Assembly (NCBI GenBank): GCA_000403295.2
Contig: KE159611.1
Location: 617,545-681,544 of the forward strand
Direction: 5' to 3'
Length of the DNA: 64,000 bases
Source of the DNA: Lachnospiraceae bacterium M18-1
GTDB taxonomy: Bacteria; Bacillota; Clostridia; Lachnospirales; Lachnospiraceae
Shown: piece after piece, positions 16,565 to 26,722 of the stretch
How the letters are laid out: the number at the start of each line of letters is the position of its first letter
Position numbering within the stretch: position 1 is the first letter of the stretch
The notes under the pieces: generated by a model
What the model was told of the DNA's origin: nothing
The model's database searches: none
What the model saw: only the letters and a program-made list of their open reading frames with translations
Translations under genes and position numbers: made by a program

Positions 16565-17473
16565 CTAAAACTCTTTATCATCACTTTCCGGTAAAATAAA
16601 ATTCACAGGGGGTTCCTTTTTTCCTTCGTCTGGCTCTCCGGTATTTTCAGTCTGCGGAGCGAATATATTTTCAGCATTTACGGAATCCTCCTGCATAGCT
16701 GGTGCCGCAAAAACATCTCCATTGTTTCCTCCCATCGGCGGGACCGGCGGTTCCGGGGGCGGAACGGGTCCTCGATAATATGTGTCCGGCGGCGGGGACT
16801 GCATAAACGGCGGCGGCGTCGGCGGCTCCATTCCCGGATTAAAGGGGTGGTTGCGCATCACGAAAAAGCAGATTGATTCATAGAGCGGAACCAATGTGCT
16901 CAATACCGCATGTACAATGGACATATTTTTTGTAGTATAACGCTCGAAAATCTGGTGATTGACCAATACCCCGAGCGACTTATAAACTGCCGTATACCCC
17001 AGACTGACCGCTGAAAATATCAAGATCAGAACTACAATTCCCATAACGGCGCCTCCGCTCAGGTTGACCCGCCCATAAGGCCAGAGGGCATTCTGGAAAA
17101 TCCTGGTGATCGAGCCGAACCCGATAAACCACATGATGACATTTAATAAAGAAGTGATTGCTCCGTAGAGAAACGGCAGAGCTAAAAGCCAGATTCCCGG
17201 ATTCTGGATGCTTTTATTTTTCAGGCGGATATTGCCGGCCAGTTCTCCGTGAAGGTAGGTCCTTGCAAATGGAACGAACGCCAGCCATGCATAGTCCATA
17301 CCCTGACGCTTCGCCATCGTATACATTCCGACGCCTATCAATATGTAGCTGAGCAGCGCAAAGATGGCACACACAAGCATTATAATAACAAAAATCATCA
17401 TAATACCGATCAGCGTTGTCTCCATATAGGGGCTGCCGTAGTCGTAATAATCATTCGTGTCGTAAAAGTTCAT
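16565..17473 (-). CDS. Multi-pass membrane protein with proline-rich tail, unknown function
   Basis: 302 aa. About four to five hydrophobic segments lie between residues 20 and 205. A conserved-looking cytoplasmic turn MAKRQGMDYAWLAFVPFART recalls small zinc-ribbon-associated membrane proteins of Lachnospiraceae. The C-terminal 90 residues are soluble and rich in proline (PPTPPPFMQSPPP) and acidic residues. AGGAGG precedes the ATG. I do not recognise a named function; the tail may be a protein-binding segment. It is alone between the IS and glgP. Confidence 0.7.
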   Translation of the reverse strand: MNFYDTNDYYDYGSPYMETTLIGIMMIFVIIMLVCAIFALLSYILIGVGMYTMAKRQGMDYAWLAFVPFARTYLHGELAGNIRLKNKSIQNPGIWLLALPFLYGAITSLLNVIMWFIGFGSITRIFQNALWPYGRVNLSGGAVMGIVVLILIFSAVSLGYTAVYKSLGVLVNHQIFERYTTKNMSIVHAVLSTLVPLYESICFFVMRNHPFNPGMEPPTPPPFMQSPPPDTYYRGPVPPPEPPVPPMGGNNGDVFAAPAMQEDSVNAENIFAPQTENTGEPDEGKKEPPVNFILPESDDKEF

Positions 17474-17538
17474 CGTTTCCTCCTGTTCTTGAAAACAGTT
17501 TATATTCTATCCGAATATTATTATATCAAATTTTGATG

Positions 17539-17588
17539 CTTTTTCAAGTTAGATCTTGAAAAAGAAAAGCCGCCTCCCGGCAGCTTTT
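17539..17588 (-). terminator. Terminator of glycogen phosphorylase
   Basis: On the minus strand AAAAGCTGCC pairs with GGCGGCTTTT over four bases, followed by CTTTTTC. Next to it a perfect CTTTTTCAAG/CTTGAAAAAG palindrome (17539-17564) forms a second stem. Confidence 0.65.
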
Positions 17589-17600
17589 CTGATTTATCTT

Positions 17601-20078
17601 TTATTCTTCTTCCACTGTCACTTCTACTTTTTTCAGCTTCCAGATATCCTTTACATACTCTTCGATCGTTCTGTCGGATGTGAACTTGCCGCAGCATGCG
17701 GTGTTCATCATAGCCATACGTGACCATCTGTGTTCGTCGCGGTATGCTTCTTCCACACGCTTCTGCGCTTCCGCATATGCCCGGAAATCCTTCAGGATGA
17801 AATACATGTCAGCCCGCGGTGTGCACTGTGTATTGAGCAGTGAGTTATACAGGTTCTTGTACATGTTGTGGTCGCCGTTGGCGTAAGTGCCGTCCATGAG
17901 CTGGTCGATCACGCGCTTCAGTTCCCAATCGCTGAAATAGATATCGATCGGGTTGTAGCCGCCGTGGTTCTCGTAACGGATGACCTCTTCGGACCGCATA
18001 CCGAAGATAAACGCATTCTCGATGCCCACCTCTTCCACGATCTCTACGTTGGCGCCGTCCATGGTTCCCAGAGTCGGAGCGCCGTTGAGCATAAACTTCA
18101 TGTTTCCGGTACCGGACGCTTCCTTGGATGCAGTGGAGATCTGTTCGCTGACATCCGCTGCCGCGAAGATCATCTCCGCATTGGATACCCGGTAATCCTC
18201 GATAAATACCACCTTGATCTTGCCGTTGATGCTCCGGTCATTGTTGATGACCTCTGCCACGGAGTTGATCAGTTTGATCGTTTCCTTAGCACGCTCATAT
18301 CCTGCCGCCGCCTTTGCGCCGAAGATAAATGTCCTTGGATAGAAGGACATCTCCGGATGCTCTTTGATCTGGTTATACAGGTACATCACATGGAGGATGT
18401 TCAGAAGCTGGCGTTTGTACTCATGCAGCCGCTTCACCTGCACGTCAAAGATAGAGTGCGGATCCACGTCGATCCCGTTGTGCTCTTTGATATATTTTGC
18501 CAGACGGACTTTGTTCTGATACTTGATATTCATAAATTCCCGTCTTGCCTGTTCGTCGTTGATCAATGGCTTCAGCCTTGCGATCTGAGACAGATCCGTA
18601 ATCCAGCTGTCCCCGATCCGGCCGGTGATCCAGTCTGCAAGGAGCGGATTGCCATGAGCCAGGAAACGTCTCTGGGTGATTCCGTTAGTCTTGTTGTTGA
18701 ACTTCTCCGGCATCATCTCGTAGAAATCCTTCAGCTCCTGGTTCTTCAGGATATCGGTATGAAGCTCTGCCACACCATTTACAGAGAATCCGGAAATAAT
18801 AGCCATGTTTGCCATGCGTACCTGGCCGTCCCAGAGAATCGCCATCTTTTTCAATTTCTCATCATTTCCCGGATATTTCGCACGTACTTCCTCTACGAAG
18901 CGGCGGTCGATCTCCTGGATGATCTGGTAAATACGCGGAAGCAGTCTGGAAAACAGGTCAATGGGCCATTTTTCCAATGCTTCTGCCATGATCGTGTGGT
19001 TGGTATACGCACAGGTCTTGCTTGTGATCTCCCATGCATCTTCCCAGTTCAGGTGCTCCTCGTCGATCAAAAGATGCATCAGCTCCGGAACCGCGATGGT
19101 CGGATGGGTATCGTTCATCTGGATGACCACCTTCTCCGGAAGCTTGCTCAGGTCTTCGCCGTGCTCTCTCTTGAACTTCGCGATCAAAGCCTGCAGACTT
19201 GCGGAAATGAAGAAATACTGCTGTTTCAGACGCAGCTCTTTTCCCGCATAATGGTTGTCGTTAGGGTACAGGACCTCTACGATATTCTTTGCCAGGTTCT
19301 CCTGCTCTACCGCCTTGTGATAATCGCCCCGGTCAAAGGAAGCAAGCTGGAAATCTGTGATTGCTTCCGCATCCCAGATGCGCAGGGTATTGACTACGTG
19401 GTTGCCGTAACCGACGATAGGCATATCATAAGGCACGGCGCGTACAGACTCAAAGCCCTCCTGGACAAATTTATCCCTTCCTGTCTCAGGATCTTTCTCA
19501 AAGCGAACAGTCCCGCCGAAACGAACTTCCTTTGCATATTCCGGCCGGCGCAGTTCAAACGGATAACCTTCCTTGAGCCAGCTATCCGGAGCTTCTACCT
19601 GATAGCCGTCGCGGATCTTCTGCTTGAACATGCCGTAGCGGTAACGGATACCGCATCCGTAAGCGGGATAGTTCAAGGTTGCCAGAGAATCCAGGAAACA
19701 TGCCGCAAGCCTTCCAAGGCCGCCGTTTCCGAGCGCCGGATCCGGCTCCTGGTCTTCGATGACATTGAGGTCCAGTCCCATCTCCTCCAGAGCTTCCTTC
19801 ACCTCCGGATAGGAAGTCAGATTGATCAGGTTATTGCCCAGGGCACGCCCCATCAGGAACTCCATGGACATATAATACACGGTCTTTACGTCCTTGTTAT
19901 TCGCATATGTTTCCTGGGTTGCCAGCCAGTCGTCGATGATCTCTTCCTTCACCGCATAGCTGACCGCCTGGAAGATCTGCTGCTGGGACGCCTCTTCAAT
20001 CTTCTTCCTGTAGAGTGTCTTTACATTATCCTTTACTGCTTCCTTAAATGCTTCCTTGTCAAATCTTTTTCTGCTCAT
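17601..20078 (-). CDS. glgP: Glycogen/starch/maltodextrin phosphorylase
   Basis: 825 aa from the ATG at 20078 (MSRKRFDKEAF); an ATG at 20171 would add 31 atypical residues, and a GGGAGG site lies 13 bases before the chosen start, so the start is not certain. The family glycosyltransferase-35 sequence is complete: substrate-side motifs GNGGLGRLAACFLDS and HPTIAVPELMHLLI, and the PLP-binding lysine region EASGTGNMKFMLNG. It releases glucose-1-phosphate from alpha-1,4-glucans using phosphate. It follows ileS on the same strand at about 200 bases. It probably acts on stored glycogen; a maltodextrin preference cannot be excluded. Confidence 0.93.
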   Translation of the reverse strand: MSRKRFDKEAFKEAVKDNVKTLYRKKIEEASQQQIFQAVSYAVKEEIIDDWLATQETYANNKDVKTVYYMSMEFLMGRALGNNLINLTSYPEVKEALEEMGLDLNVIEDQEPDPALGNGGLGRLAACFLDSLATLNYPAYGCGIRYRYGMFKQKIRDGYQVEAPDSWLKEGYPFELRRPEYAKEVRFGGTVRFEKDPETGRDKFVQEGFESVRAVPYDMPIVGYGNHVVNTLRIWDAEAITDFQLASFDRGDYHKAVEQENLAKNIVEVLYPNDNHYAGKELRLKQQYFFISASLQALIAKFKREHGEDLSKLPEKVVIQMNDTHPTIAVPELMHLLIDEEHLNWEDAWEITSKTCAYTNHTIMAEALEKWPIDLFSRLLPRIYQIIQEIDRRFVEEVRAKYPGNDEKLKKMAILWDGQVRMANMAIISGFSVNGVAELHTDILKNQELKDFYEMMPEKFNNKTNGITQRRFLAHGNPLLADWITGRIGDSWITDLSQIARLKPLINDEQARREFMNIKYQNKVRLAKYIKEHNGIDVDPHSIFDVQVKRLHEYKRQLLNILHVMYLYNQIKEHPEMSFYPRTFIFGAKAAAGYERAKETIKLINSVAEVINNDRSINGKIKVVFIEDYRVSNAEMIFAAADVSEQISTASKEASGTGNMKFMLNGAPTLGTMDGANVEIVEEVGIENAFIFGMRSEEVIRYENHGGYNPIDIYFSDWELKRVIDQLMDGTYANGDHNMYKNLYNSLLNTQCTPRADMYFILKDFRAYAEAQKRVEEAYRDEHRWSRMAMMNTACCGKFTSDRTIEEYVKDIWKLKKVEVTVEEE

Positions 20079-20279
20079 TGGTCTCTTGTTACCTCCCTTA
20101 TTAGTCTCTCTGCTTATCGTTTCTCTGCCTGCATTCTCCTTCTCATTCTTTCCGAATACCCATTCCAACATGGCCTGTCACCACCCTTTCTGAGTGCTGT
20201 GTCCGTATACGATCATACCCCATGTACACCAGGAACAGCCACTCCCGGTGTACCTCTCGCCAGGGCTGCCCATGTGGCT

Positions 20280-23200
20280 TTACATCTTCCGGACGCCGAT
20301 TGTAACGTCCTCCCCGTTAATCTTCCAGGCCTTGACATAACCTTCCGGATCTGCCTCCTCGACATGGTCCGCAAGTACATCGCTGCCGATAGATTCCGCA
20401 TATTTTGCAAATACTGCTTCTGCCTTTTCGCTTCCTTCGTAGGTCACACGGATCTTATCCATCACCTCGAAGTCTGCTTCTTTCCTCATGGTCTGGATCT
20501 TGCTGATGATCTCCCGTACAAAGCCTTCCTCTAACAGCTCTTCCGTCAGGTTCGTATCCAGCACGACCGTGATCCCACCGTCATTTTCCGAGACAAAGCC
20601 CGGCACCTGCGCGGTCTCGATCAACAGGTCTTCCCGGAACAGGGTGATCTCCTGTCCATCCACGTCCAGCTTCAGGGACCCTTCGGCATTGATCTCATCC
20701 ATGGCGGCATTTCCGTCCAGAGTATCCAGCGCCTTACGGATTCCTCCTAACATTTTACCATACTTTGGCCCGATTGTCTTTAATTGGGGCTTAAAATTAT
20801 AAGAAGTAAAATCCCTTACATCCTGGGTAAACTTGATATTCTTTACATTCAGCTCATCCGCCGCGATCTCCTGATAGTATTCCGGCAGTTCAAATTCTGC
20901 CTTCACAAACATCTGTCCGATGGGCTGGCGGTTCTTGATATTGGAGGTATTGCGGCACGCCCGTCCCATGACGACCAGCTTCAATACATGCTCCATGTTG
21001 CTTTCCAGTTCGGAATCGATATGTGCCTCATCCGCCTTCGGGAAATCGCACAGATGCACGCTCTCCGGCGCTTCCGGATTGATTCCGCATACCAGGTTCC
21101 GGTAGATCTGCTCCGTCATGAAGGGGATCAGCGGCGCGGCTGCCTTTGCCACGGTCACAAGGGCGGTATACAAGGTCATATAGGCGTTGACCTTATCCTG
21201 TTCCATGCCCTTTGCCCAGAAACGCTCCCGGCTTCTGCGCACATACCAGTTGCTCATGTCTTCTACAAATTCCTGGAGCGCGCGGGCGCTTTCCGGAATC
21301 CGGTAATTCTCCAGATTGCTGTCCACGGTCTTTACCAGCGTGTTCAGCTTGGAGAGAAGCCATTTGTCCATTACGGCCAAAGTGTCATAGCCCGGAACTT
21401 TGATCTCCCCGGTCACTTCCTTTGACAGACCGTGCTCATAAGGATTGAAGCCGTCAATGTTGGCATACAATACATAAAACGCATAGGTGTTCCAAAGGGT
21501 TCCCATGAACTTGCGCTGTCCTTCCATCACAGCCTTTCCGTGGAAACGGTTGGGCAGCCAGGGCGCGCTGTTGACATAGAAATACCAGCGGATCGCGTCT
21601 GCGCCGTACTTCTCCAGGGCGTCAAACGGGTCTACCGCGTTTCCCTTGGACTTGCTCATCTTCTGGCCCTTCTCATCCTGGATGTGCCCCAGGACGATGA
21701 CATTTTCGTAAGGCGCTTTGTTGAAGATCAGCGTGGAGATCGCCAGCAGGGAATAGAACCAGCCGCGTGTCTGGTCCACAGCCTCGGAAATGAACTGGGC
21801 CGGGAACTGCTGCTCGAAGATCTCTTTATTTTCAAACGGATAGTGATGCTGTGCAAACGGCATGGACCCGCTGTCGAACCAGCAGTCGATCACTTCCGGC
21901 ACACGGTGCATCTCTTTGCCGCAGTGCGGACATTTTATCGTAACTTCATCAATGTAGGGGCGGTGCAGCTCGATGTTGTCCGGGCAGTTATCGGACATGG
22001 ATTTCAGTTCTTCGATGCTTCCGATCGAATGCATGTGCCCGCACTCGCATTCCCAGATATTCAGCGGGGTTCCCCAGTAACGGTTGCGGCTGATACCCCA
22101 GTCCTGGACATTTTCCAGCCAGTCCCCGAAACGGCCCTTGCCGATGCTCTCCGGAATCCAGTTGATGGTGTTGTTGTTGGCGATCAGATCGTCTTTTACA
22201 GCAGTCATCTTGATGAACCAGGACTCCCGCGCGTAGTAGATCAGCGGGGTGTCGCAGCGCCAGCAGTGGGGATAGCTGTGCTCGAACTTGGGCGCATCGA
22301 AGAGAAGTCCTCTTGCATCCAGTTCCTTGAGCACCTCCGGGTCTGCCTTTTTCACAAATAATCCGGCAAAGGGGGTGGATTCCGCCATATTTCCCTTTTC
22401 ATCTACAAGCTGTACGAACGGCATGTCGTACTTCCGGCATACGTTTGCGTCGTCCTCACCGAAAGCGGGGGCGATGTGTACCACGCCGGTACCGTCTGTC
22501 AGCGTCACGTATCCGTCGCAGGTGACATAAAATGCTTTCTTATGCTGGCCTTTGATGCCGTCCGCCGCACACTGGTAGAGTGGTTCGTATTCTTTATATT
22601 CCAGGTCTTTTCCGACATAGGTCTCCAGGATCTCATAGGCCGGCTTCCCGTCCTTCGCCAAAGGCCCTAATACCGTGTCCAGCAGGGCTTCCGCCATATA
22701 ATAGGTATAGCCGTCCGCGCAGGATACCTTTGCATAGGTCTCCTTGGGATTGATACAAAGCCCCAGGTTGGAGGGCAGTGTCCACGGCGTGGTGGTCCAT
22801 GCCAGGAAATACGCGTCCTCGCCTTTGACTTTGAAGCGGACAATGGCGGAGCGTTCCTTGATATCCTTGTACCCCTGAGCTACTTCCTGTGCGGAAAGCG
22901 GGGTTCCGCAGCGCGGGCAGTAGGGCACGATCTTGAAGCCCTTGTACAGAAGGCCCTTGTCCCAGATCTGCTTTAACGCCCACCATTCGGACTCGATGAA
23001 GTCATTGTGGTAGGTGACATAGGGATTATCCATATCCGCCCAGAATCCGACGGTGCCGGAGAAATCCTCCCACATGCCTTTATATTTCCAGACGCTTTCT
23101 TTACATTTGTCAATGAACGGTTCCAGGCCGTATTCCTCGATCTGCTCTTTGCCGTCCAGGCCCAGAGCCCGCTCCACTTCCAGCTCCACCGGAAGCCCGT

Positions 23201-23462
23201 GGGTGTCCCAGCCTGCTTTCCTGGGAACCTCGCAGCCCTTCATGGTGCGGTAGCGCGGGATCATGTCCTTGATGACACGGGTCAGCACATGCCCGATGTG
23301 GGGCTTGCCGTTGGCCGTCGGAGGCCCGTCATAAAACGTATACATGGGGCTGCCTTCCCGCTCCTTCATGCTCTTGCGGAAAATGTCATTGTCAGCCCAA
23401 AATTTTTCGACTTCTTTTTCTCGCTCTACGAAATTCATATCCGTAGATACTTTCTTATACAT
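20280..23462 (-). CDS. ileS: Isoleucyl-tRNA synthetase
   Basis: 1060 aa class I synthetase. The HIGH motif appears in NGKPHIGHVLTR (about 51-62) and KMSKS in QKMSKSKGNAVDP (about 615). The CP1 editing domain lies between (GWDTHGLPVELEVE, and the WTTTPWTLPSNLGL segment). CxxC pairs occur in YCPRCGTP and CPHCGKEM. The length and C-terminal domain fit the long type-2 IleRS, a form often associated with lower mupirocin sensitivity. The enzyme charges tRNA-Ile. Expression is controlled by a T-box leader with its own promoter at 24165-24137. Confidence 0.95.
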   Translation of the reverse strand: MYKKVSTDMNFVEREKEVEKFWADNDIFRKSMKEREGSPMYTFYDGPPTANGKPHIGHVLTRVIKDMIPRYRTMKGCEVPRKAGWDTHGLPVELEVERALGLDGKEQIEEYGLEPFIDKCKESVWKYKGMWEDFSGTVGFWADMDNPYVTYHNDFIESEWWALKQIWDKGLLYKGFKIVPYCPRCGTPLSAQEVAQGYKDIKERSAIVRFKVKGEDAYFLAWTTTPWTLPSNLGLCINPKETYAKVSCADGYTYYMAEALLDTVLGPLAKDGKPAYEILETYVGKDLEYKEYEPLYQCAADGIKGQHKKAFYVTCDGYVTLTDGTGVVHIAPAFGEDDANVCRKYDMPFVQLVDEKGNMAESTPFAGLFVKKADPEVLKELDARGLLFDAPKFEHSYPHCWRCDTPLIYYARESWFIKMTAVKDDLIANNNTINWIPESIGKGRFGDWLENVQDWGISRNRYWGTPLNIWECECGHMHSIGSIEELKSMSDNCPDNIELHRPYIDEVTIKCPHCGKEMHRVPEVIDCWFDSGSMPFAQHHYPFENKEIFEQQFPAQFISEAVDQTRGWFYSLLAISTLIFNKAPYENVIVLGHIQDEKGQKMSKSKGNAVDPFDALEKYGADAIRWYFYVNSAPWLPNRFHGKAVMEGQRKFMGTLWNTYAFYVLYANIDGFNPYEHGLSKEVTGEIKVPGYDTLAVMDKWLLSKLNTLVKTVDSNLENYRIPESARALQEFVEDMSNWYVRRSRERFWAKGMEQDKVNAYMTLYTALVTVAKAAAPLIPFMTEQIYRNLVCGINPEAPESVHLCDFPKADEAHIDSELESNMEHVLKLVVMGRACRNTSNIKNRQPIGQMFVKAEFELPEYYQEIAADELNVKNIKFTQDVRDFTSYNFKPQLKTIGPKYGKMLGGIRKALDTLDGNAAMDEINAEGSLKLDVDGQEITLFREDLLIETAQVPGFVSENDGGITVVLDTNLTEELLEEGFVREIISKIQTMRKEADFEVMDKIRVTYEGSEKAEAVFAKYAESIGSDVLADHVEEADPEGYVKAWKINGEDVTIGVRKM

Positions 23463-23759
23463 TGCTTCCCTTCCTTTCTCTCCTCGTATTTACTTGAAAT
23501 GTGGCGGTCCGGGCTTTTTTCTTCATAAAAATATGGAAATGTTTCTGATAGAAGAACAAAAGTGCGCTTCGCACACTCCCGCGTTGTTACATTCTTAGCA
23601 GCGCAGCTTTTGTTCCGCGCGCGTAGCTGCGCATCCCCCGGAGGGTTGTACTTCTATAGGAAAATTCGGAGAAGTTTCCTATAGAAGTACAAAGAGTTTC
23701 GCTTGCGAAACTCGCGCCTGCGGCGGTCGCATTGCGACAACTACCTCTAGAATAAAAAT
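23463..23759. other. Spacer between T-box terminator and ileS with several palindromes
   Basis: No gene. It contains a perfect 16-bp inverted repeat (GTACTTCTATAGGAAA, 23648-23663, with its complement at 23675-23690), a GAGTTTCG/CGAAACTC hairpin (23694-23713) and a GTGCGCTTCGCAC hairpin near 23560. They would form strong stems in the ileS leader RNA and look like inserted repeat units. Confidence 0.5.
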
Positions 23760-23786
23760 GCTCCCGTCCTGTAATAGGACGGAAGC
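23753..23786 (-). terminator. T-box terminator hairpin
   Basis: GCTTCCGTCCT pairs with AGGACGGGAGC over ATTAC, then TTTTTATT. Confidence 0.85.
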
Positions 23787-24130
23787 TTATGCTCCGTTAA
23801 TACCACCTGTTACAACATCTGTTCAGATACGTTGTTCTGACCTTTTTGTCATTTATGGATTCCGGTAACGGCGGAAAACCGTCAGCCCTTACTGTCCGGT
23901 ACGGAATCCGCATACCGCCTGATACTCTGGATTGCCCTCACCGCATGGGTCTGGACTATCGCGGAATATCGCCGCGGGAAGTGTGCCGGGGTTCGGTTGC
24001 TGCAACTCGGGAGTGATCTTCGAAAAGAACTTACTTGTACCGGGCTCTCACCATCTCCGGCTCGCTTGAAGCTTCAGGATCCTTCCTACTGTCTCCGTCA
24101 TGGTCTTTTATATTCTCAGTTCTTTACCAC
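23760..24130 (-). ncRNA. T-box leader controlling ileS
   Basis: Read on the minus strand, stem I contains the typical AAGCGAGCCGGAGATGGTG and GAGAGCCCGG segments, with an ATC (Ile) candidate specifier in GAAGATCACTC. The antiterminator has the T-box-like CAGGTGGTATTAACGG (near 23808-23793), whose GGTGG pairs with the uncharged tRNA 3' end. A terminator follows. Uncharged tRNA-Ile would favour readthrough into ileS. Confidence 0.88.
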
Positions 24131-24136
24131 AGAGAT

Positions 24137-24165
24137 ATTATAAGTAGAACCTGCGGATTAGTCAA
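24137..24165 (-). promoter_or_regulatory. Promoter of the ileS T-box leader
   Basis: TTGACT (24165-24160) and TATAAT (24142-24137) with 17-base spacing. The -35 overlaps the stop codon of the upstream carboxypeptidase gene. Confidence 0.75.
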
Positions 24166-25997
24166 GGGTTTTTCTCATTTTTCCGATTCCGTCTTTTTCT
24201 CTCCTGTGTTCTCTTCCGTCTGCTCATACCTGTACACACGATTACAACGAACAGAACTGCCGCTCCGCCTGCCGCGATCATCTGCCTTGTGGAAAGCCCG
24301 CCCAATTTTTTCGGCGTACTTTCTTTGCTCTTCCTTTTGCTGCCGTCCGCAGGCGTCCACTCCAGTTCCTGCTCCTCTCCAAAATAGGACTGGTTCAGTA
24401 CCACTGCCGCATGTCCGGCCTCTTGTCCCGCATAGGTATATATGATCGTTCCGGCTCTTTCACTGCCGTATACGGCATCATTCTCTCCGCTCCCGTCTGC
24501 CGGTGATATATCTGCTTCATCTTGGCCGGAGGACGTATCGCCCGAAGTTTCTCCGGTCCCCGATAAAGCCGCATTGCCAGACATGTCCCCGGCTTCTCCT
24601 GCTTCTGGCTGTGCTCCTTCTGTTCCTGGCTGGGCTTCATCCGTGCCTGCGGGAACTGCTCCTTCTGCCGAAACCGGCGCCGTCCCATCCGCACCAGGCT
24701 GGACTCCATCCGCCGGCACATCTGCCGGAGCCCCGTCCGTTCCTTCCTCTCCCGGCTGACTCCCGTCCGCGGCCTGCACGTCTGCCGGAGTCTCTGCCGG
24801 CGGCGCAGGCGGCGCTGTCAACACCTCGATCCATCTGTCGAAGGAAACATTTCCTGATTCCGTCTCTCCTTCTGCTGCGGAAATCTGGCATTCCAGCTGC
24901 GTAAAATCAACCCCCGACGGGAGGACCACATATGCTCCCTCATCCTGGAATGTCTCGATATCACCGGACGTTTCCTTGTCCGCGATCGTCACCTTTGTAA
25001 AATTACCAAACGCATAATCCAGCATGGCCCGGGTATCCTCATAGGCCAGGACACCATAATCCGCCATCACCACCGCCGCCAGGCGCATCTGTCCGTTATC
25101 AGCCATGGTCACCAGTGTCGTTCCCGACTGATCTGTATATCCAGTCTTCCCGCCCCGGCAAAATTCCGAATAATATTCATTCTCCGGCCAAAGCATCCTG
25201 TGATTCTGCCAACAGGTCCGGGGCTCATTTTTCAGGCTGGTCGGTGCAATGGTATACTCCAGCGATCCCATAAAATGGCGGAACGGCTCATACTGGTAAA
25301 CTGCCGCAGCGATCCGGGCCATGTCATGGGCCGTTGTAAAATGCTGGTCGTCATGCAGTCCGTTGGCATTGACCCAGTGTGAACCCGTACATCCCAGTTC
25401 AATGGCCCGCTCATTCATCCGGTCAATGAAGGTCTGGTAAGTACCGCCCATCTTGATTCCCATATTCTCCGCCACTGCGTAGGAGACCTCATTTGCCGAA
25501 GCAAGCAGGACCGCATGAAGCGCGTCATTGAGGCTGAGCTGCTCGCCCGCCAGCATTCCGATACTGGCGTCCCCCGGCTCCAGGAAGCTGATGCTGTCCT
25601 CGGTAAATGTCACCGTATCGTCAGGTTCCCCTGTCTCCAGCGCCACCAGCGTGGTCAAAAGCTTCGTGATACTGGCCGGAAAATGCTGCTCCTCCGCGGC
25701 CTTTGCATACAGAACCGCCCCGCTCTCCATATCCATGACAATAGCTGACGCCGCATAGACCTTCGGTCCCTCCGGCCATCCGGGCAGGTTATTGGAATCG
25801 GGTATGATCTCATAAATCGCATTTCTTCTGGCTTCTTCCTCCGCAGCCAGTTCCTCAGGCGTTTTTTCCGGCTGGGAAGCTTCCGCGCCTTCCGCCGCGG
25901 CAGCCTCCTGCCCTTCCTCTGCACAAACGTTCAATCCGGGGCAGGCCGCAAGAATTACTGCGGCCATCGCCCCTGCCAGGATCTTTTTTCCTATCAT
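24162..25997 (-). CDS. D-alanyl-D-alanine carboxypeptidase (PBP5/DacF type)
   Basis: 611 aa from the ATG at 25997 (MIGKKILAGAMA), which has a GGAGG site; earlier codons are less likely. A signal peptide (1-27) is followed by the serine D,D-peptidase domain: Ser109-x-x-Lys112 (SITK), Ser167-Ala-Asn169 (SAN) and Lys284-Thr-Gly (KTG). A long Ala/Pro/Gly/Asp-rich disordered region (about 400-525) with GTDGAP and QPGAEG-like units comes next, then a C-terminal membrane helix and a basic tail. It trims the fifth residue of peptidoglycan stem peptides. The anchor helix instead of an amphipathic helix is notable. Confidence 0.9.
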   Translation of the reverse strand: MIGKKILAGAMAAVILAACPGLNVCAEEGQEAAAAEGAEASQPEKTPEELAAEEEARRNAIYEIIPDSNNLPGWPEGPKVYAASAIVMDMESGAVLYAKAAEEQHFPASITKLLTTLVALETGEPDDTVTFTEDSISFLEPGDASIGMLAGEQLSLNDALHAVLLASANEVSYAVAENMGIKMGGTYQTFIDRMNERAIELGCTGSHWVNANGLHDDQHFTTAHDMARIAAAVYQYEPFRHFMGSLEYTIAPTSLKNEPRTCWQNHRMLWPENEYYSEFCRGGKTGYTDQSGTTLVTMADNGQMRLAAVVMADYGVLAYEDTRAMLDYAFGNFTKVTIADKETSGDIETFQDEGAYVVLPSGVDFTQLECQISAAEGETESGNVSFDRWIEVLTAPPAPPAETPADVQAADGSQPGEEGTDGAPADVPADGVQPGADGTAPVSAEGAVPAGTDEAQPGTEGAQPEAGEAGDMSGNAALSGTGETSGDTSSGQDEADISPADGSGENDAVYGSERAGTIIYTYAGQEAGHAAVVLNQSYFGEEQELEWTPADGSKRKSKESTPKKLGGLSTRQMIAAGGAAVLFVVIVCTGMSRRKRTQERKRRNRKNEKNP

Positions 25998-26083
25998 ACA
26001 GAACCTCCATTTTCTCATACCCGCAGGGACCTGCACTATGGGATGCCCTGTGGGTGCACAGACACTCTGCCGCCGGCAGCTTT

Positions 26084-26722
26084 TTATTTTTCTCTCATCA
26101 TACTCTGTATCTCGATCTCCGTCTCGCCCATTCCGATGACATCATCTCTCTGGAGCAGTACGGGCTGGGTCACCCGCTTGCCATTGAGGTAGGTTCCGTT
26201 GCGTGAACCCATGTCTTTCAGATACAGCCTGTCCTCTTTCTGGATGAGCGCGCAGTGCAGCTTTGACACCCTGGGATCGTCCCCGATGGACATAAACTTT
26301 TCAAACTGTGGAACACTCCGCCCTCTTCCGATTCCGAGATTTTCGTAAAAAACAAATGTAGATTTCTGCCACGTGGTCAGGTTCTCCAAAGACAATTTCC
26401 AGAGCTTTTTCCCCGATGGACGATTCTCGCCCGGACGGTCAGGGCCTTCCCCTGCCTGAACGCCTTCCCGGCGGCCTCTGCCTTGTCCTACGATCAGCGG
26501 GCCCTCTTCATGTACCGGCTCCTCCTGCTCATGATGTGGCTCGTGCGTTCGGCGGGGCGCTTCCTCTGCTTCATCATCGTATCCATCATAATAATCTTCT
26601 TCATCGTCGTCCTCATAATCCTCCCCGTCATCCTGCCGGTTTTTCACCAGGGCCGTGATGATGATCAGAATTAAAATTACCGCGACGGCGATCAATATTC
26701 CCATTATAACCAGATACTGCAT
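26084..26722 (-). CDS. Membrane-anchored FHA-domain protein
   Basis: 212 aa. An N-terminal membrane helix (about 4-26, LVIMGILIAVAVILILIIIT), an acidic D/E/Y-rich linker (32-75), then a forkhead-associated domain (about 125-205) with the phosphothreonine-binding pattern GRGRS, RVSKLHCAL and GSRNGTYLNGKRV. FHA domains bind phosphothreonine peptides, often partners of Ser/Thr kinases, none of which lies here. The ATG has an AAAGGAG site. It is upstream of the D,D-carboxypeptidase on the same strand (86-base gap), so the two may be co-transcribed in wall-related regulation. Confidence 0.85.
   Translation of the reverse strand: MQYLVIMGILIAVAVILILIIITALVKNRQDDGEDYEDDDEEDYYDGYDDEAEEAPRRTHEPHHEQEEPVHEEGPLIVGQGRGRREGVQAGEGPDRPGENRPSGKKLWKLSLENLTTWQKSTFVFYENLGIGRGRSVPQFEKFMSIGDDPRVSKLHCALIQKEDRLYLKDMGSRNGTYLNGKRVTQPVLLQRDDVIGMGETEIEIQSMMREK

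Noticed and set aside
17868..20534. 888-codon plus-strand frame opposite glgP
   Set aside because: Antisense shadow of a conserved gene with typical codon bias; no domain.
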